Shown: positions 39,030 to 48,459, counted from the stretch's first letter. The stretch: 64,000 nucleotides of DNA from Shewanella sp. Isolate13 (GCF_022398325.1 NZ_JAKEVD010000001.1:186001-250000), one strand, 5' to 3'. Program-made: numbers and translations. Notes: generated by a model from the sequence alone, not told the origin.

Positions 39030-39815
39030 CTAGTGGCCGCCGCCCATCATGCCACCCATGCCCATACCACTTAGGCCCATGCCATGAGCGTTTTCACCTG
39101 GCGCTTCCACTTTAACTAACTCCACCTCAAACACTAAGGTTGAGCTTGGTGGGATAATCCCTACCTGCTTATCGCCATAGGCAAGTGCAGCTGGAATAGC
39201 AAACTTGTAAGTTGAGCCTTCACTCATTAATGGAATACCTTCTTGCCAGCCTTCAATCACACTCATCAAGGCAAAGCGGTTTGGTTCATTGCGCTTATAA
39301 GAGTCATCAAACTCTGTACCGTCGATTAAGAAACCTTTGTAATGCACGGTAACCACATCTTGTGGGTTAGGCTTACGGCCTTCACCTTCGCTAATCACTT
39401 CGTATTGCAGACCTGACTCAGTCTCTTTTACACCATCTTTCTTTTTGTTTTCAGCTAGAAACTCATTGCCAGCTGTAACGTTTGCCAAGGCTATCTTGGC
39501 TTCAGCCGCTTCACGGGCAGCGTTTAGCTGCTCGGCGCGCTGGTTAAGGAAAGTGAGAATTTCTTCATCTGAAAACTGTGGGTTGTTTTTTAGTGCATCC
39601 ACCACACCTTCAATCACTAGATCGACATCCACTTCAGCACCCAGCTCTGTTTGACTGTAGATTTGGCCAGAGATGTACTTACCTAATGAGGCGCCGATAC
39701 TGTAAGACTCTTTTTGAACATCAGATGTCAGCTCGGTAGCGGCCATTGAATTGGCAGACATAAACAGGGTGAAACCTGTCACAACAGCTAGGGTAGTTTT
39801 TGTAAATGTTTTCAT
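39030..39815 (-). CDS. FKBP-type peptidyl-prolyl isomerase with Met-rich tail (cluster 1)
   Basis: This periplasmic FkpA/FklB-like isomerase has 261 residues: a signal peptide ending MSANSMA, a helical dimerisation domain (residues about 25-120), and a FKBP domain (VVTVHYKGFLIDGTEFDDS, IEGWQEGIPLM, STLVFEVELV). The C-terminal tail GMGLSGMGMGGMMGGGH is Met/Gly/His-rich, a pattern seen in copper-binding peptides. The analogous Wolinella mccB also encodes a PPIase. It probably assists folding of SirA and perhaps copper transfer; the latter is speculation. Confidence 0.88.
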   Translation of the reverse strand: MKTFTKTTLAVVTGFTLFMSANSMAATELTSDVQKESYSIGASLGKYISGQIYSQTELGAEVDVDLVIEGVVDALKNNPQFSDEEILTFLNQRAEQLNAAREAAEAKIALANVTAGNEFLAENKKKDGVKETESGLQYEVISEGEGRKPNPQDVVTVHYKGFLIDGTEFDDSYKRNEPNRFALMSVIEGWQEGIPLMSEGSTYKFAIPAALAYGDKQVGIIPPSSTLVFEVELVKVEAPGENAHGMGLSGMGMGGMMGGGH

Positions 39816-39875
39816 AATAATTATCTCTTTAAATCAATTCGGTACGAACTAGGTTTATGACCTAACATCCTGCTG

Positions 39876-40307
39876 TTATGGTTTTTCAGTTACTCGATTC
39901 GACAAGCGCCATCCGTATATTCCATCAGGCATTTGCAAAACGTTGGTGTAACCCATCTTCATCGCCTCATGAGCAGCAATTTCGCTGGCATTACATAGGC
40001 GGTTAGCGCAATAGAACACCATTACTGCATCTTTCTTAGCTGGCAGTAACTTTTTCCAATCTTTAACATTGAAGTAAATCGCACCTGGAATGAAACCTTC
40101 TGCCCAAAGCTCCAGCGTATTCACATCAAAGAAGTAGACGCCCTCTTTGCCAACTAAGGACTCAGCTTCCATCATGCTGATGGTAGTAAGCTGGTGCTCA
40201 TAACGATGAGCAGGTGCCATCTCAGAACCACCACCTGCTAGACAGTTGGCTGAACTTGCAATTAACGTAAGGCTTAACAGAATTTGACCCAGTGCTTTTT
40301 TCATCAT
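39876..40307 (-). CDS. periplasmic rhodanese-like protein (cluster 1)
   Basis: This single rhodanese domain is exported; I start it at the MMKKAL pair (signal KKALGQILLSLTLIASSANCLA). The body shows FFDVNTLELWAEGFIPGAIYFN and the active-site loop VFYCANRLCNASEIAA, with Cys at the catalytic position. It ends DGIYGWRLSNRVTEKP. It lies between sirA and the PPIase. A sulfur-transferase fold in a sulfite-respiration operon suggests sulfite/thiosulfate handling or a structural role in maturation; the exact job is unknown. Confidence 0.82.
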   Translation of the reverse strand: MMKKALGQILLSLTLIASSANCLAGGGSEMAPAHRYEHQLTTISMMEAESLVGKEGVYFFDVNTLELWAEGFIPGAIYFNVKDWKKLLPAKKDAVMVFYCANRLCNASEIAAHEAMKMGYTNVLQMPDGIYGWRLSNRVTEKP

Positions 40308-40378
40308 TTTTTTCTCTTTATTGCCTCGGCAATTATTGCAGTGCAATGCATGCCGAGGCGGTTAACTAGTTAGGCGGC

Positions 40379-42412
40379 TTATTTAGCTGCGTAACCTGTT
40401 CCATCTAGAATGTTTTGCGCTTGTGTTACATAAGTAAGTGCAGCATCTAGACGCTTCTGGCTATAACGGAAGCCATGCACACCCCAAGAACCATCTTTCT
40501 TGATTAGGTCAACAGTTTCTTGTGCCTTCTCAGCTAGCATTAGCACTTGAGTCTTGTCTTCAGTAGACAGCTTAGTGACTTCTAATAGCTGGTCGATGCG
40601 TACAAGAGCTTGCTCAACTTTCGAGAAAACTTCTTTAACAGGTGTTTGCATCTTCATTACTTCACCGTAGATCTCTAACTGGTCTTCGTAATGTAGGCCT
40701 TTTTCAAGTTCAGACTGGAACTGGCTGTGACAACCCTTGTTCTCAACCACGTCATGGTCAGAGATAGAGGTACGTGCACAAGACCACATTAAGTCTAAGT
40801 AGTTGCGACCTTCTTCGTTCTTAGCAACAGTCCAACCTTTACCAGCCTTAGGACCTTGAGTACGTGGCTCACCTTCTGGTGGGTTTAGGGTCTTCAGTGT
40901 TGGATCAACCTGGATCTTCCACATGTGTGACTTACGTACTGCGTCGAAACCAGCTTGGTCAGGGAACTGCAGTGCCTTGAAGTTTTCACAGCTACCCATG
41001 TTAGGCATGTGACAGCTTTGACAAGTTTGCTGGTTGTGTGTATCTGAGTTCTCAGCAATCAAAGTCTGTGCTTCGTGACAGTCTTTACAGTCTTTCTTAA
41101 GCTTTGGAGTAGTGAAACCTGACTGCCAATCGCCATCAGTCACTTCGTGTGGATCGTGACATGTAGTACAACGCATGCCCTTCTCGTAGTGCTCAGAGTT
41201 ATACATCTGAGAGCCTTCGGTACCACATGATGGACATAGTGACTTCATCTTCACACCGAAAGCGTATTCACGCTTCTCTTGTGCTTGAGGCGTGTCAGCA
41301 AGTGTTGGGTCATACTGGAAACGCTGGTGACAACGTTCACAGTTAGACTGCATACCGCCAGTACCACCATCTAAGTGACCGCCCGCGCCATGACACTCTT
41401 CACAAGCAATACCACGAGAGATTGTGTGCTCTTGTAGCTTCTTAGGGTCGCCTAATGCGTCGAAGAACTCTTGCTTGTTTTGGAAGTCAAACTTGAACGT
41501 ATGACAAACTTCACAGTAAGAACTTGCTGGTTGGAACAACATCTCTTTTTCGTACTTAGCACCGTATGAACTCATACCTTGCTGGTGCGAACCTGAACCA
41601 CCGAAACCTGCTAGGGTTGTTGGGAATTCTGGAATAACATCGTTAATTTTCTTAGACATCTCTGGCGTTAACCATTCTGCCCAACCACGAGAGAACTGGT
41701 TAGCACCCGCAACCATCTTACCGCTACCGTCACGTAATAGACCGTCTCTGATGTGGTAAGTACCACGTACTAGCCACGCATCGATGAAACCGTATTTAGT
41801 ACGTGGTGTACCAACAGTTGCATAGATCATGTCTGGCGTAATACCGTCTGGCAAAATAGACGTGTCTTTGGTGTTGTACATGGTCTTTTCAATATCGTTG
41901 TCCACTTCTGGGTGTTCACCAGGGAAACGAATTGTTTTAGCGTGACGCGAACGTTGCCACTTCTCATATTGAGTCGCATGACATTCGGCACACTTCTCAG
42001 GGCCAACGAAGTTGTTTGGATAATCTAGAATTGATTTCGCACCTAAACGATACTGAACTGCGCGAGGTGTACCTACGCGCTCACTATAGTTAGGGCTGTG
42101 GCCGGTATCTAAATACTCTTCACCACGGTCACTAATATGGTAATCACCAATCAAGTTGCCCGCTTCGTGGTATTTGAATACTGGGTGGTTTTCAAAAAGA
42201 TAATTGAATAACTCTTCTTCTTGAACAATATAGTCCTGCAGCGTTTTCACGCCGTTGACTTGTTGCATACCGTCATAATTAGCAATAACCCCTTTAGCGG
42301 TTTTACCCATCTGAGGGATACTGTCGTATTTTCCAGCAGCGTTCGCATTGGCAATGGCACCAAAACAAAACAGCACGCTTAATGCTACCTTGTGTTTCCA
42401 CCGTCTCATCAT
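40379..42412 (-). CDS. sirA: SirA octahaem sulfite reductase (copy 1)
   Basis: This terminal reductase reduces sulfite to sulfide with six electrons (MccA/SirA family). It has a signal peptide ([17 protein letters not shown]) and seven CXXCH haem sites: residues 141-145, 300-304, 337-341, 358-362, 415-419, 442-446 and 464-468. The eighth site is CX15CH at 545-562 (C545 to C561, H562), the active-site haem motif of the family. Non-haem cysteines at 393, 396 (CPSC) and 475 (MGSCENF) are shared with copy 2 and are candidates for the Cu(I) ligands known in MccA. 677 residues. First gene of the operon. Confidence 0.95.
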   Translation of the reverse strand: MMRRWKHKVALSVLFCFGAIANANAAGKYDSIPQMGKTAKGVIANYDGMQQVNGVKTLQDYIVQEEELFNYLFENHPVFKYHEAGNLIGDYHISDRGEEYLDTGHSPNYSERVGTPRAVQYRLGAKSILDYPNNFVGPEKCAECHATQYEKWQRSRHAKTIRFPGEHPEVDNDIEKTMYNTKDTSILPDGITPDMIYATVGTPRTKYGFIDAWLVRGTYHIRDGLLRDGSGKMVAGANQFSRGWAEWLTPEMSKKINDVIPEFPTTLAGFGGSGSHQQGMSSYGAKYEKEMLFQPASSYCEVCHTFKFDFQNKQEFFDALGDPKKLQEHTISRGIACEECHGAGGHLDGGTGGMQSNCERCHQRFQYDPTLADTPQAQEKREYAFGVKMKSLCPSCGTEGSQMYNSEHYEKGMRCTTCHDPHEVTDGDWQSGFTTPKLKKDCKDCHEAQTLIAENSDTHNQQTCQSCHMPNMGSCENFKALQFPDQAGFDAVRKSHMWKIQVDPTLKTLNPPEGEPRTQGPKAGKGWTVAKNEEGRNYLDLMWSCARTSISDHDVVENKGCHSQFQSELEKGLHYEDQLEIYGEVMKMQTPVKEVFSKVEQALVRIDQLLEVTKLSTEDKTQVLMLAEKAQETVDLIKKDGSWGVHGFRYSQKRLDAALTYVTQAQNILDGTGYAAK

Positions 42413-42521
42413 TCACTCCTACTTATCATTATTTTATTTTTTCACTGTTTTTTGTGGGCTTTTTTAAGCACACATTTTTAAAAACTAACCGTTCACCGAT
42501 TGAGCTAGACAACTGAGCAAG

Positions 42522-42536
42522 GGCTATTTTCCACAT
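42522..42536 (-). promoter_or_regulatory. conserved block upstream of sirA1
   Basis: GGCTATTTTCCACAT (minus strand ATGTGGAAAATAGCC), 110 bases before sirA1, is identical to 58642-58656, 89 bases before sirA2, although the surrounding DNA is diverged. It is a candidate operator or promoter element for both operons. Confidence 0.5.
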
Positions 42537-43301
42537 AAAAAACAGTAAAAATCTGAGCTACAGCACAGTTAAAAATCCATTAGAAGCAATCAGATATAAA
42601 AACAGAATTTACGATATAAAACAATGAGTTAAATAATAATCAAGAGATCTTTTTAGATGTAAAATTCACAACTTTAGCTTTCTTGAATCGCAAAAAAGTT
42701 GCAAAACGGCGGGCAAAAATAAAACTAACAATGAGCAGATAAGCGCGCAAACTTAGACGCTATAAGGCCTCGCACGGTGATAACCATTAAGAGGTAGACT
42801 GAAGACGATACATTGCAGCAAAATAGTAGAAAGGTATCCGCCTAGATACCGAATAAGCTGTCAAAGGCCATTTAAAGGTGTTTTAAGGAGCGAATTTAAG
42901 GGACTAAAAGACTCAATATTGCTCAGGGTGGTGTGCTATCAATATGCAACACAGAAAGGGAAAGCTTGGGAAAGCCGCTTTAGCCGAGATGGCGTCAAGG
43001 AGTTTGCTTTAATAGGGGTCAAAATGGTTAATACACAGGCTACGCCTGAGCATGTACTCAAGCCTAACCTAACAACTATCATCGTAGGTTTGTAGCCCAC
43101 GCGAGACCTAGAATAACGTTTCCAAACGCACGGTTCTCACCACCAAGCACGACACTCTCATCAAAAGCACCAAGGTAAACCAGCTAGCCATGAAAGGGCT
43201 TAAACAGCCCTTGCTCACCGTCTCAGCGTCCTTCGGGGAGTAGGTTTAAGCCAATATGGATTAACCGATAATGCTATCAACGGGGCAAGCATATATAAAC
43301 G

Positions 43302-43337
43302 CAAAAAAATCCCCCGAGGTGGTTAACCTACGGGGGA
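43302..43337 (-). terminator. terminator of the 936-residue gene
   Basis: The stem TCCCCCG / CGGGGGA has an inner AGGT/ACCT pairing, and a T7 run follows on the minus strand. It starts 50 bases past the stop. Confidence 0.85.
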
Positions 43338-43386
43338 CTAAGGTGAGAATAACAGCCTAACTCTGGCTTAACAGCGCTTTCTGCTG

Positions 43387-46197
43387 TTAACTGCGATTAC
43401 CAAATAGCTTACCAGCCAACTGCTTTACCGCGCTTGAGCAATCCTGTAGAAAGCTTTGCTTGCTGGGCTCTGGCAGTGACTCAATATCAGCGAGCATTTC
43501 TAGTAATTGCACCCGCTCATTTGCAGTTAACCAATCTTGCAGATCTGGTAAGCGGTTTTCGGTGGCCAATCGGCAAACAAATTGTTGCTGCTCATAACCC
43601 TCATGTACAGCGAAATACACTAATGCAGCCTCAGGTACGCCCGCTTTATCGAGCCAATTAAGTGCCCAATTTTGCTTAGCCACATCGAGCGCATCACCAA
43701 TATCACTGTCGCCGTGGCGCTCATTGCCAACTTCTGCGTGCAGCCAACGCTCAGCCATTGTAATCTCACCCGCTTGAATACGGCTCGCCACATAAGCCTC
43801 TTCCATCGAAGAACGCCCTAACCAATGTAAGCCGCGCTTACCAAGTTGAGCTAAAAACAATGCCAAACGCTGTGCCATTTCCGGCGGCAACAACCAGACA
43901 AAATCTGCAGGCCCCACTTTACTGCGATACATAGGGTAAGGATTCCAGCCCTGCAGCTTTGGTTTATTCAACGCCTGCGGACTCAAGCTCTCTAAGCCCT
44001 CACCACTGACTAGATAAGCCATTACTTTGTCATACAAAGTTTGCGCGCTATCGTCCTCAAAATCTTCTTTTAAGGTATTGAGCAGAGCGACTTCAAACAT
44101 CGGCATTATCGGTAATTCAAGCCCTGGATTGAGCGCTTTAAGATGTTGGAAAAATTCCAAAACCTGATCTTCACGACAATACTCCAGCTCACGCAATAAC
44201 GCCTCGAACTGCTTAAGTTGCTGGCGTCCAATCATGCTGGTGTCAGTGCTATCGACTGCAGCATATTGCTCAACTTTGGCTGCGTAACGCTGGGCAAATC
44301 GGGCATTGGCCGGGCGATAATCGGCAACTTGCTGATCTGCCATTAGTGTGAAAGCTTCCAGCATAGAATCGCTGACGCCGAATTGCTGCAATAAATCAAA
44401 TAGCGATGCCTCTGCATCTTGATCATCAATCGCCGCATACAAGCCATAATTAGCTTTAAATTTAATGACGCGATTAATTGCTCGCTGCGGTGCGATGGCT
44501 AACCACATCTGCCAGTGACGTTTAGCAAGCTGAACAACTGGGCTCGATGGTGCGAGTAGCTCCGAGCTCTGGCATTGACTAAACCGACTCGCGCTTTGCA
44601 GCAGCAAGGTGGTTAACATGCAGCGCTGACCTGCATCATGAGTAAACAAGTTCCAGTACGCTGCTTGCTTACTGCTAATTTCAGGCCCCGACTTACCACC
44701 ATCTTTTGCCAAACCGCTACGTACTAGCTCAATCATTTTGGCGTCAACATCGGCACTAGCTGTTTGCTCAACATCTGACTCTACACCACAAAGCCACTGG
44801 CGCAGTGCTTCACAGTCTTCCTCGGCGACTCTGCAAAATTTAAGCACAAAATCACTCAGCAGTTGACTTAAGTGTTGCTCAAACCACTGGCCAATTGCCA
44901 TGACTTCATCATCGCTTGGCTCTTGATGCAGTCGCAAGGCTAAATAAGTACTGCTGCCTAAATGCAGCGGCATATAGGGCAGCGCCTCAATAATCTCTTG
45001 GCCGTCACGATAGCCAAGCTCATCGTTAAGGCGTTCAAGTCGACTTTGGGTAATTAAATCAGTTCTTGGATGCAAGCAGGTAAAGATCTTACGGCCCGTT
45101 GCTTCATCCCACTCGATAACTTCAACTTCTGGTTCAGGGGCAACTTCTGGCTCTTGTTCAACTGCTGAAGAAGCTTCTATCTCATCCTCTGCAGCTTGTA
45201 TCCAGGCTTGATAGGTATTATCTAGCCCATTACGCTGAGCTTCAGCGACCGAGAAATACCCAGACTCACTGTGAGCTTCTGTGAGCGTTGCAGCTAACGC
45301 GATGACTTCATCTTCGACCTTGGCGCCACAAATCAGCTGTTGCTTAACCCGCTCGCTCCACTCACCAGGTTCATCTTCAAGCTGCCAGCGCTCACATCCC
45401 ACCGGCCACGCCCCCATGGTGCTGTAATACTCAAACAGCAACTCGGTCAAAGAGCTCGACTCGTCAGCAAATACCAATATAGGGCTAGTTTGCAGCCGCG
45501 CTATTAGCTCATTTTTAAAATAAGCGTAATCCTCAGGCTGAGACTGCAGGTGCGATAGCAAGTCTGCTTGAATTGCGTCATAGTCGATGTCTTCATAAAA
45601 ATAGCGCCGCACCTCAGCGCCATCACACCAGACATAAGCCTTGATCAGCTCGCGACTCCAGCCATGCTTGCCAACTAAACGGCTAAGTAAGCTCAGCGGC
45701 GCAGTCATGGTTTGCGTATCCCAGTAAGGCACAAGGAAGCGACCTAACATAGGGCTGTACGAAATGTCGCTTTCAATCAACATATACAAGGCTTCGATGC
45801 CTAACGCGTTGTAGTCATCTATCCAGAGATCGTTAGAGTCATTGCGGCTACGGGAGAACGCCACTAACGCCTCAAGTGTTGCAACCACCTCTGGCATCAG
45901 CTCAGGGAAGTTCAGTGCCGCGCCAAATAGCACGGGCTCAGTGATATAGCTCTGCTGCTCGTCAAAGCGACAAGTATTTAAGGCCTGCTCAACTAAAGCG
46001 CGGTTAGCGCCAGCATCATCTAAATTAAGCGTCGAGCCATCCGTCTTAACAAACTGCACATTGAGCAACAGGTTCATGGTTAAGCGAAAGGCCGAACCAT
46101 CGCTTATTCGCTGACGATACTCGGCAAGTGCACAGGTAATACTCTCAGGGGATTGGGGATCGACAACGATAGAAACATACTTATCAAACTGAGCCAT
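43387..46197 (-). CDS. 936-residue cytoplasmic protein of unknown function
   Basis: I do not recognise it. There is no signal peptide and no membrane helix; the protein is acidic and mostly helical, with Leu/Ala/Gln-rich helices that could be HEAT- or TPR-like. Around residues 348-370 an acidic Glu/Pro/Val linker (EQEPEVAPEPEVEVIEW) separates two large domains, one ending about residue 340 and one from about 375. Several conserved-looking Trp and Cys residues are scattered through. It is bracketed by a terminator downstream and the Imm11-like gene upstream (162-base gap). Nothing ties it to sulfite respiration except position. Confidence 0.7.
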   Translation of the reverse strand: MAQFDKYVSIVVDPQSPESITCALAEYRQRISDGSAFRLTMNLLLNVQFVKTDGSTLNLDDAGANRALVEQALNTCRFDEQQSYITEPVLFGAALNFPELMPEVVATLEALVAFSRSRNDSNDLWIDDYNALGIEALYMLIESDISYSPMLGRFLVPYWDTQTMTAPLSLLSRLVGKHGWSRELIKAYVWCDGAEVRRYFYEDIDYDAIQADLLSHLQSQPEDYAYFKNELIARLQTSPILVFADESSSLTELLFEYYSTMGAWPVGCERWQLEDEPGEWSERVKQQLICGAKVEDEVIALAATLTEAHSESGYFSVAEAQRNGLDNTYQAWIQAAEDEIEASSAVEQEPEVAPEPEVEVIEWDEATGRKIFTCLHPRTDLITQSRLERLNDELGYRDGQEIIEALPYMPLHLGSSTYLALRLHQEPSDDEVMAIGQWFEQHLSQLLSDFVLKFCRVAEEDCEALRQWLCGVESDVEQTASADVDAKMIELVRSGLAKDGGKSGPEISSKQAAYWNLFTHDAGQRCMLTTLLLQSASRFSQCQSSELLAPSSPVVQLAKRHWQMWLAIAPQRAINRVIKFKANYGLYAAIDDQDAEASLFDLLQQFGVSDSMLEAFTLMADQQVADYRPANARFAQRYAAKVEQYAAVDSTDTSMIGRQQLKQFEALLRELEYCREDQVLEFFQHLKALNPGLELPIMPMFEVALLNTLKEDFEDDSAQTLYDKVMAYLVSGEGLESLSPQALNKPKLQGWNPYPMYRSKVGPADFVWLLPPEMAQRLALFLAQLGKRGLHWLGRSSMEEAYVASRIQAGEITMAERWLHAEVGNERHGDSDIGDALDVAKQNWALNWLDKAGVPEAALVYFAVHEGYEQQQFVCRLATENRLPDLQDWLTANERVQLLEMLADIESLPEPSKQSFLQDCSSAVKQLAGKLFGNRS

Positions 46198-46359
46198 ACA
46201 GCGTCCTTGGCGATTGAATAGAAATAGAAAACAAATAGATAGCGGGTTAAAAGAGTACCTTGGTGCAAGGTAAAATGCGAATCAAAGTGATGGGATATGC
46301 GCTAGTGTCACAGATCAGTACTACAGCTTCGCGCTTCGCTTGAAAAAGGTCGTGAACAC

Positions 46360-46920
46360 TTATCTTGTGCCCGCCCAAGCGTTCCAAGTCGTCACAGGGA
46401 TAAAATGCACACCTAATAGATTGTGGGTCGCCAAGCTATCGACGATGGATTTGTGCACCACTGTGACCGAGCTATGACCGACTTTAAACATCAACCTATC
46501 GCTTAGATTGATATTGGCCAACTCATTTGACAGTAAGAATCTATCAACGCCTTTAATACTGCCTCTTCTTATCGTCACTTTTGACTTTTTATCATCAATG
46601 AGTAAAATAAAGTTGATGACTTTTAACAGGTAAAATTTTTCCGGTTTCTGGTCAATATTGGCAGGAATAAATTGCACGTAACTTAAATCAAATGTGCGTA
46701 GCACAGCGCAGAGCTTTTCACTCAGTAGATACTTGGGCGAGTAGTAAACATCGGCTAGTTCTTCACTGTCACCTTTAATCGTCATTTTGTACGCTAAAGT
46801 CTCATCAACAGACAGCAGCTGTCTTTTATTTTGAACCGTTTCTGTAAATTCATTGGCAGCATCAAGCAAGCCAAACTGACAGTCTTCAGTCCAAACGTAA
46901 TAGTCTTCGTTAATCATCAA
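46360..46920 (-). CDS. Imm11/DUF1629-like protein
   Basis: This 186-residue cytoplasmic protein contains SPKYLLSEKLCAVLRTFDL, then YVQFIPANI and KFYLLKVINFILLID, in the order seen in the Imm11 (DUF1629) immunity family of polymorphic toxin systems. The last part, LLGVHFIPVTTWNAW, also fits. No toxin gene lies next to it: upstream is a terminator region and downstream is the 936-residue gene on the same strand. It may be an orphan immunity gene or have another role. Confidence 0.55.
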   Translation of the reverse strand: MMINEDYYVWTEDCQFGLLDAANEFTETVQNKRQLLSVDETLAYKMTIKGDSEELADVYYSPKYLLSEKLCAVLRTFDLSYVQFIPANIDQKPEKFYLLKVINFILLIDDKKSKVTIRRGSIKGVDRFLLSNELANINLSDRLMFKVGHSSVTVVHKSIVDSLATHNLLGVHFIPVTTWNAWAGTR

Positions 46921-46932
46921 TTATTTCTTCCA

Positions 46933-46949
46933 GTTAGACTTCGTCTAAC
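46933..46949. repeat. small hairpin GTTAGAC-TTC-GTCTAAC
   Basis: This is a perfect 7-bp stem with a TTC loop, 12 bases upstream of the Imm11-like gene. The same stem with loop GCA recurs at 47095-47111. Confidence 0.7.
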
Positions 46950-47035
46950 AAACTATCTTTTGAGCAATCAGACTCTGCTTGATTGCACATATCGACAAAG
47001 CTCAACTGTGGAGCGCCACAGCCAAACAAAGGGCA

Positions 47036-47062
47036 CAAAAAAGCCCACATAACCGTGGGCTT
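47036..47062 (-). terminator. terminator of the cluster 2 regulator gene
   Basis: The stem AAGCCCAC / GTGGGCTT with loop ATAACC is followed by a T-run on the minus strand. It lies about 114 bases past the regulator stop. Confidence 0.8.
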
Positions 47063-47067
47063 CCAAA

Positions 47068-47133
47068 GTGGGATTCCATCCCACGACGTTAGTAGTTAGA
47101 CGCAGTCTAACTTATAAGTCAGGCGCAGCCTGA
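47068..47133. repeat. three consecutive small hairpins
   Basis: GTGGGA-TTCCA-TCCCAC (47068-47084), GTTAGAC-GCA-GTCTAAC (47095-47111) and TCAGGC-GCA-GCCTGA (47119-47133) follow one another between the regulator stop and its terminator. They are all perfect stems. Confidence 0.7.
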
Positions 47134-47175
47134 TGTGTCACCAAACTTGACCTCGATATACTAATATCCAAAGAA

Positions 47176-48459
47176 TTAGATATCGAATCTCTCATAATGG
47201 TACCAAGCCGTCACTTGGCCAAACAGCGGGATAATCCAAACCGCAGTCTTGTGATCCTGATGAATTCGGATGTAATACACCTCTTCATCCTTAATATCGC
47301 GCTTTCTCAAATCGCGATAAAAACGCACCGCCGAGTCATTGAGCTTATCGGGTTTAATCAGGTCTTTCTGCTCAACATTGACCTTAAAGATATCCGCCTC
47401 TAGGCCACCGATCATCCCCGAGTACTGTTTAAACTTGCCGCGGATCTTGTACTTAATCGGCGTGGTTAGACAGTCTTGGTCGGTAATACAGGTCGATGAG
47501 TGAAATTCACCGGTGTCTGACGAGTCATAGATCAGCGACATGTTGATATCGGCGCGGATCAGCAGCTCATCTTTAACCGGAAAATACACATCGGCCTGAT
47601 AGTTATGCTCAAGCAATGCCCCACCCGTGTCAGTACTTTCAGGCAACATCACTCGGTTATAACGGATACGCTGCTCCATGGCACTGGAGAGATCGACAAA
47701 CTCTTGCAGATTAAGCTCTGCAGGCTCTGACTCCACCGAGGTCAAGTTGATTAAGCCTTTACCCGCACACTGCTCTTTATCATTACCAGGGCAAAGCGCC
47801 ATGGAGTAATTCTCGCCATCGGTAGCGGCATAGGCATTGAAATCTTCATGACAGGTCAAGAAGCTAGTATCTGGAAGTAGATGCTTCTCCCACATAAAGG
47901 GGTGTAGATGCTGTGCATCATCTTTGTAAAGCAGCTGAGCATCGCCCTTTAAGCCGCCAACCTGCAGCTCAAATTGCTCATCGGCACTCCAGCGAGCCAA
48001 GTTCTGCTGGGCCTTATGCGCATCGCTAAAATACCAAACAACCAATAGCAGTAGTAAAGCGATAACGATGCCGGAAATTTTGACTAAGAGTGACACATCG
48101 AAAATCGCAGCACGCATCGACTCGGCGTCATTGACCGCTAACATCTTTACATGGGATTGAGTCGAAATATGCAACTGATAACCACGGCGTGCGATGGTTT
48201 TAAGTTGTACCTCACGGTAAGCGTCAAGCTTCTTACGCAAGGTGCTAATGCACTGAGTGAGTGAGGTCACAGCAACGACGCGATCGGGCCATCCAGCACT
48301 AAGTAGCTCCTCTTTAGAGCAAACTGGCTTAGAAGATAGCAGAAGACGATGCAGTACTGCCGACTCGGAGAAGGTTAACACCACCTTCTTACCACTCACA
48401 TGATCAACCAACTGGTGAGCTTCAGTATCTAACTCCAAATAAGGAGTGATTTTTAACAC
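47176..48459 (-). CDS. ToxR/CadC-like membrane regulator of sir cluster 2
   Basis: This is the paralogue of the regulator at 31111-32394, with the same length (427). It has a winged helix at residues 1-100 (SESAVLHRLLL, VTSLTQCISTLRKKLDA), one membrane helix at about 124-146 (VKISGIVIALLLLLVVWYF), and a periplasmic domain with CPGNDKEQC and CITDQDC cysteine pairs. The DNA-recognition helices are nearly the same in the two copies while the periplasmic parts differ more, consistent with shared DNA sites but perhaps different signals. It follows the permease gene after 209 bases and is closed by hairpins. Confidence 0.8.
   Translation of the reverse strand: MLKITPYLELDTEAHQLVDHVSGKKVVLTFSESAVLHRLLLSSKPVCSKEELLSAGWPDRVVAVTSLTQCISTLRKKLDAYREVQLKTIARRGYQLHISTQSHVKMLAVNDAESMRAAIFDVSLLVKISGIVIALLLLLVVWYFSDAHKAQQNLARWSADEQFELQVGGLKGDAQLLYKDDAQHLHPFMWEKHLLPDTSFLTCHEDFNAYAATDGENYSMALCPGNDKEQCAGKGLINLTSVESEPAELNLQEFVDLSSAMEQRIRYNRVMLPESTDTGGALLEHNYQADVYFPVKDELLIRADINMSLIYDSSDTGEFHSSTCITDQDCLTTPIKYKIRGKFKQYSGMIGGLEADIFKVNVEQKDLIKPDKLNDSAVRFYRDLRKRDIKDEEVYYIRIHQDHKTAVWIIPLFGQVTAWYHYERFDI

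Larger units (their letters stand above)
42413..43386. other. 974-base region upstream of sirA1
   Basis: This holds the sirA1 promoter (minus strand). Notable parts: GTGGGCTTTTTTAAGCACAC-type inverted repeat near 42451-42473, the block shared with sirA2 at 42522-42536, the small hairpin CAGGCTACGCCTG near 43037, and the terminator of the 936-residue gene. From about 42900 to 43260 I see no open frame and no recognisable gene; it may be decayed sequence. Confidence 0.55.

Noticed and set aside
42451-42473. CRP site upstream of sirA1 (TGTG ... CACA)
   Set aside because: The half-sites are 12 bases apart instead of 6, so it does not fit the CRP consensus; it is better described as an inverted repeat.
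42900-43260. Possible decayed insertion sequence or group II intron fragment
   Set aside because: Short palindromes and a CGCACGGTTCTCACC-like stretch gave the impression, but there is no open frame, no terminal inverted repeat and no target duplication I can show.
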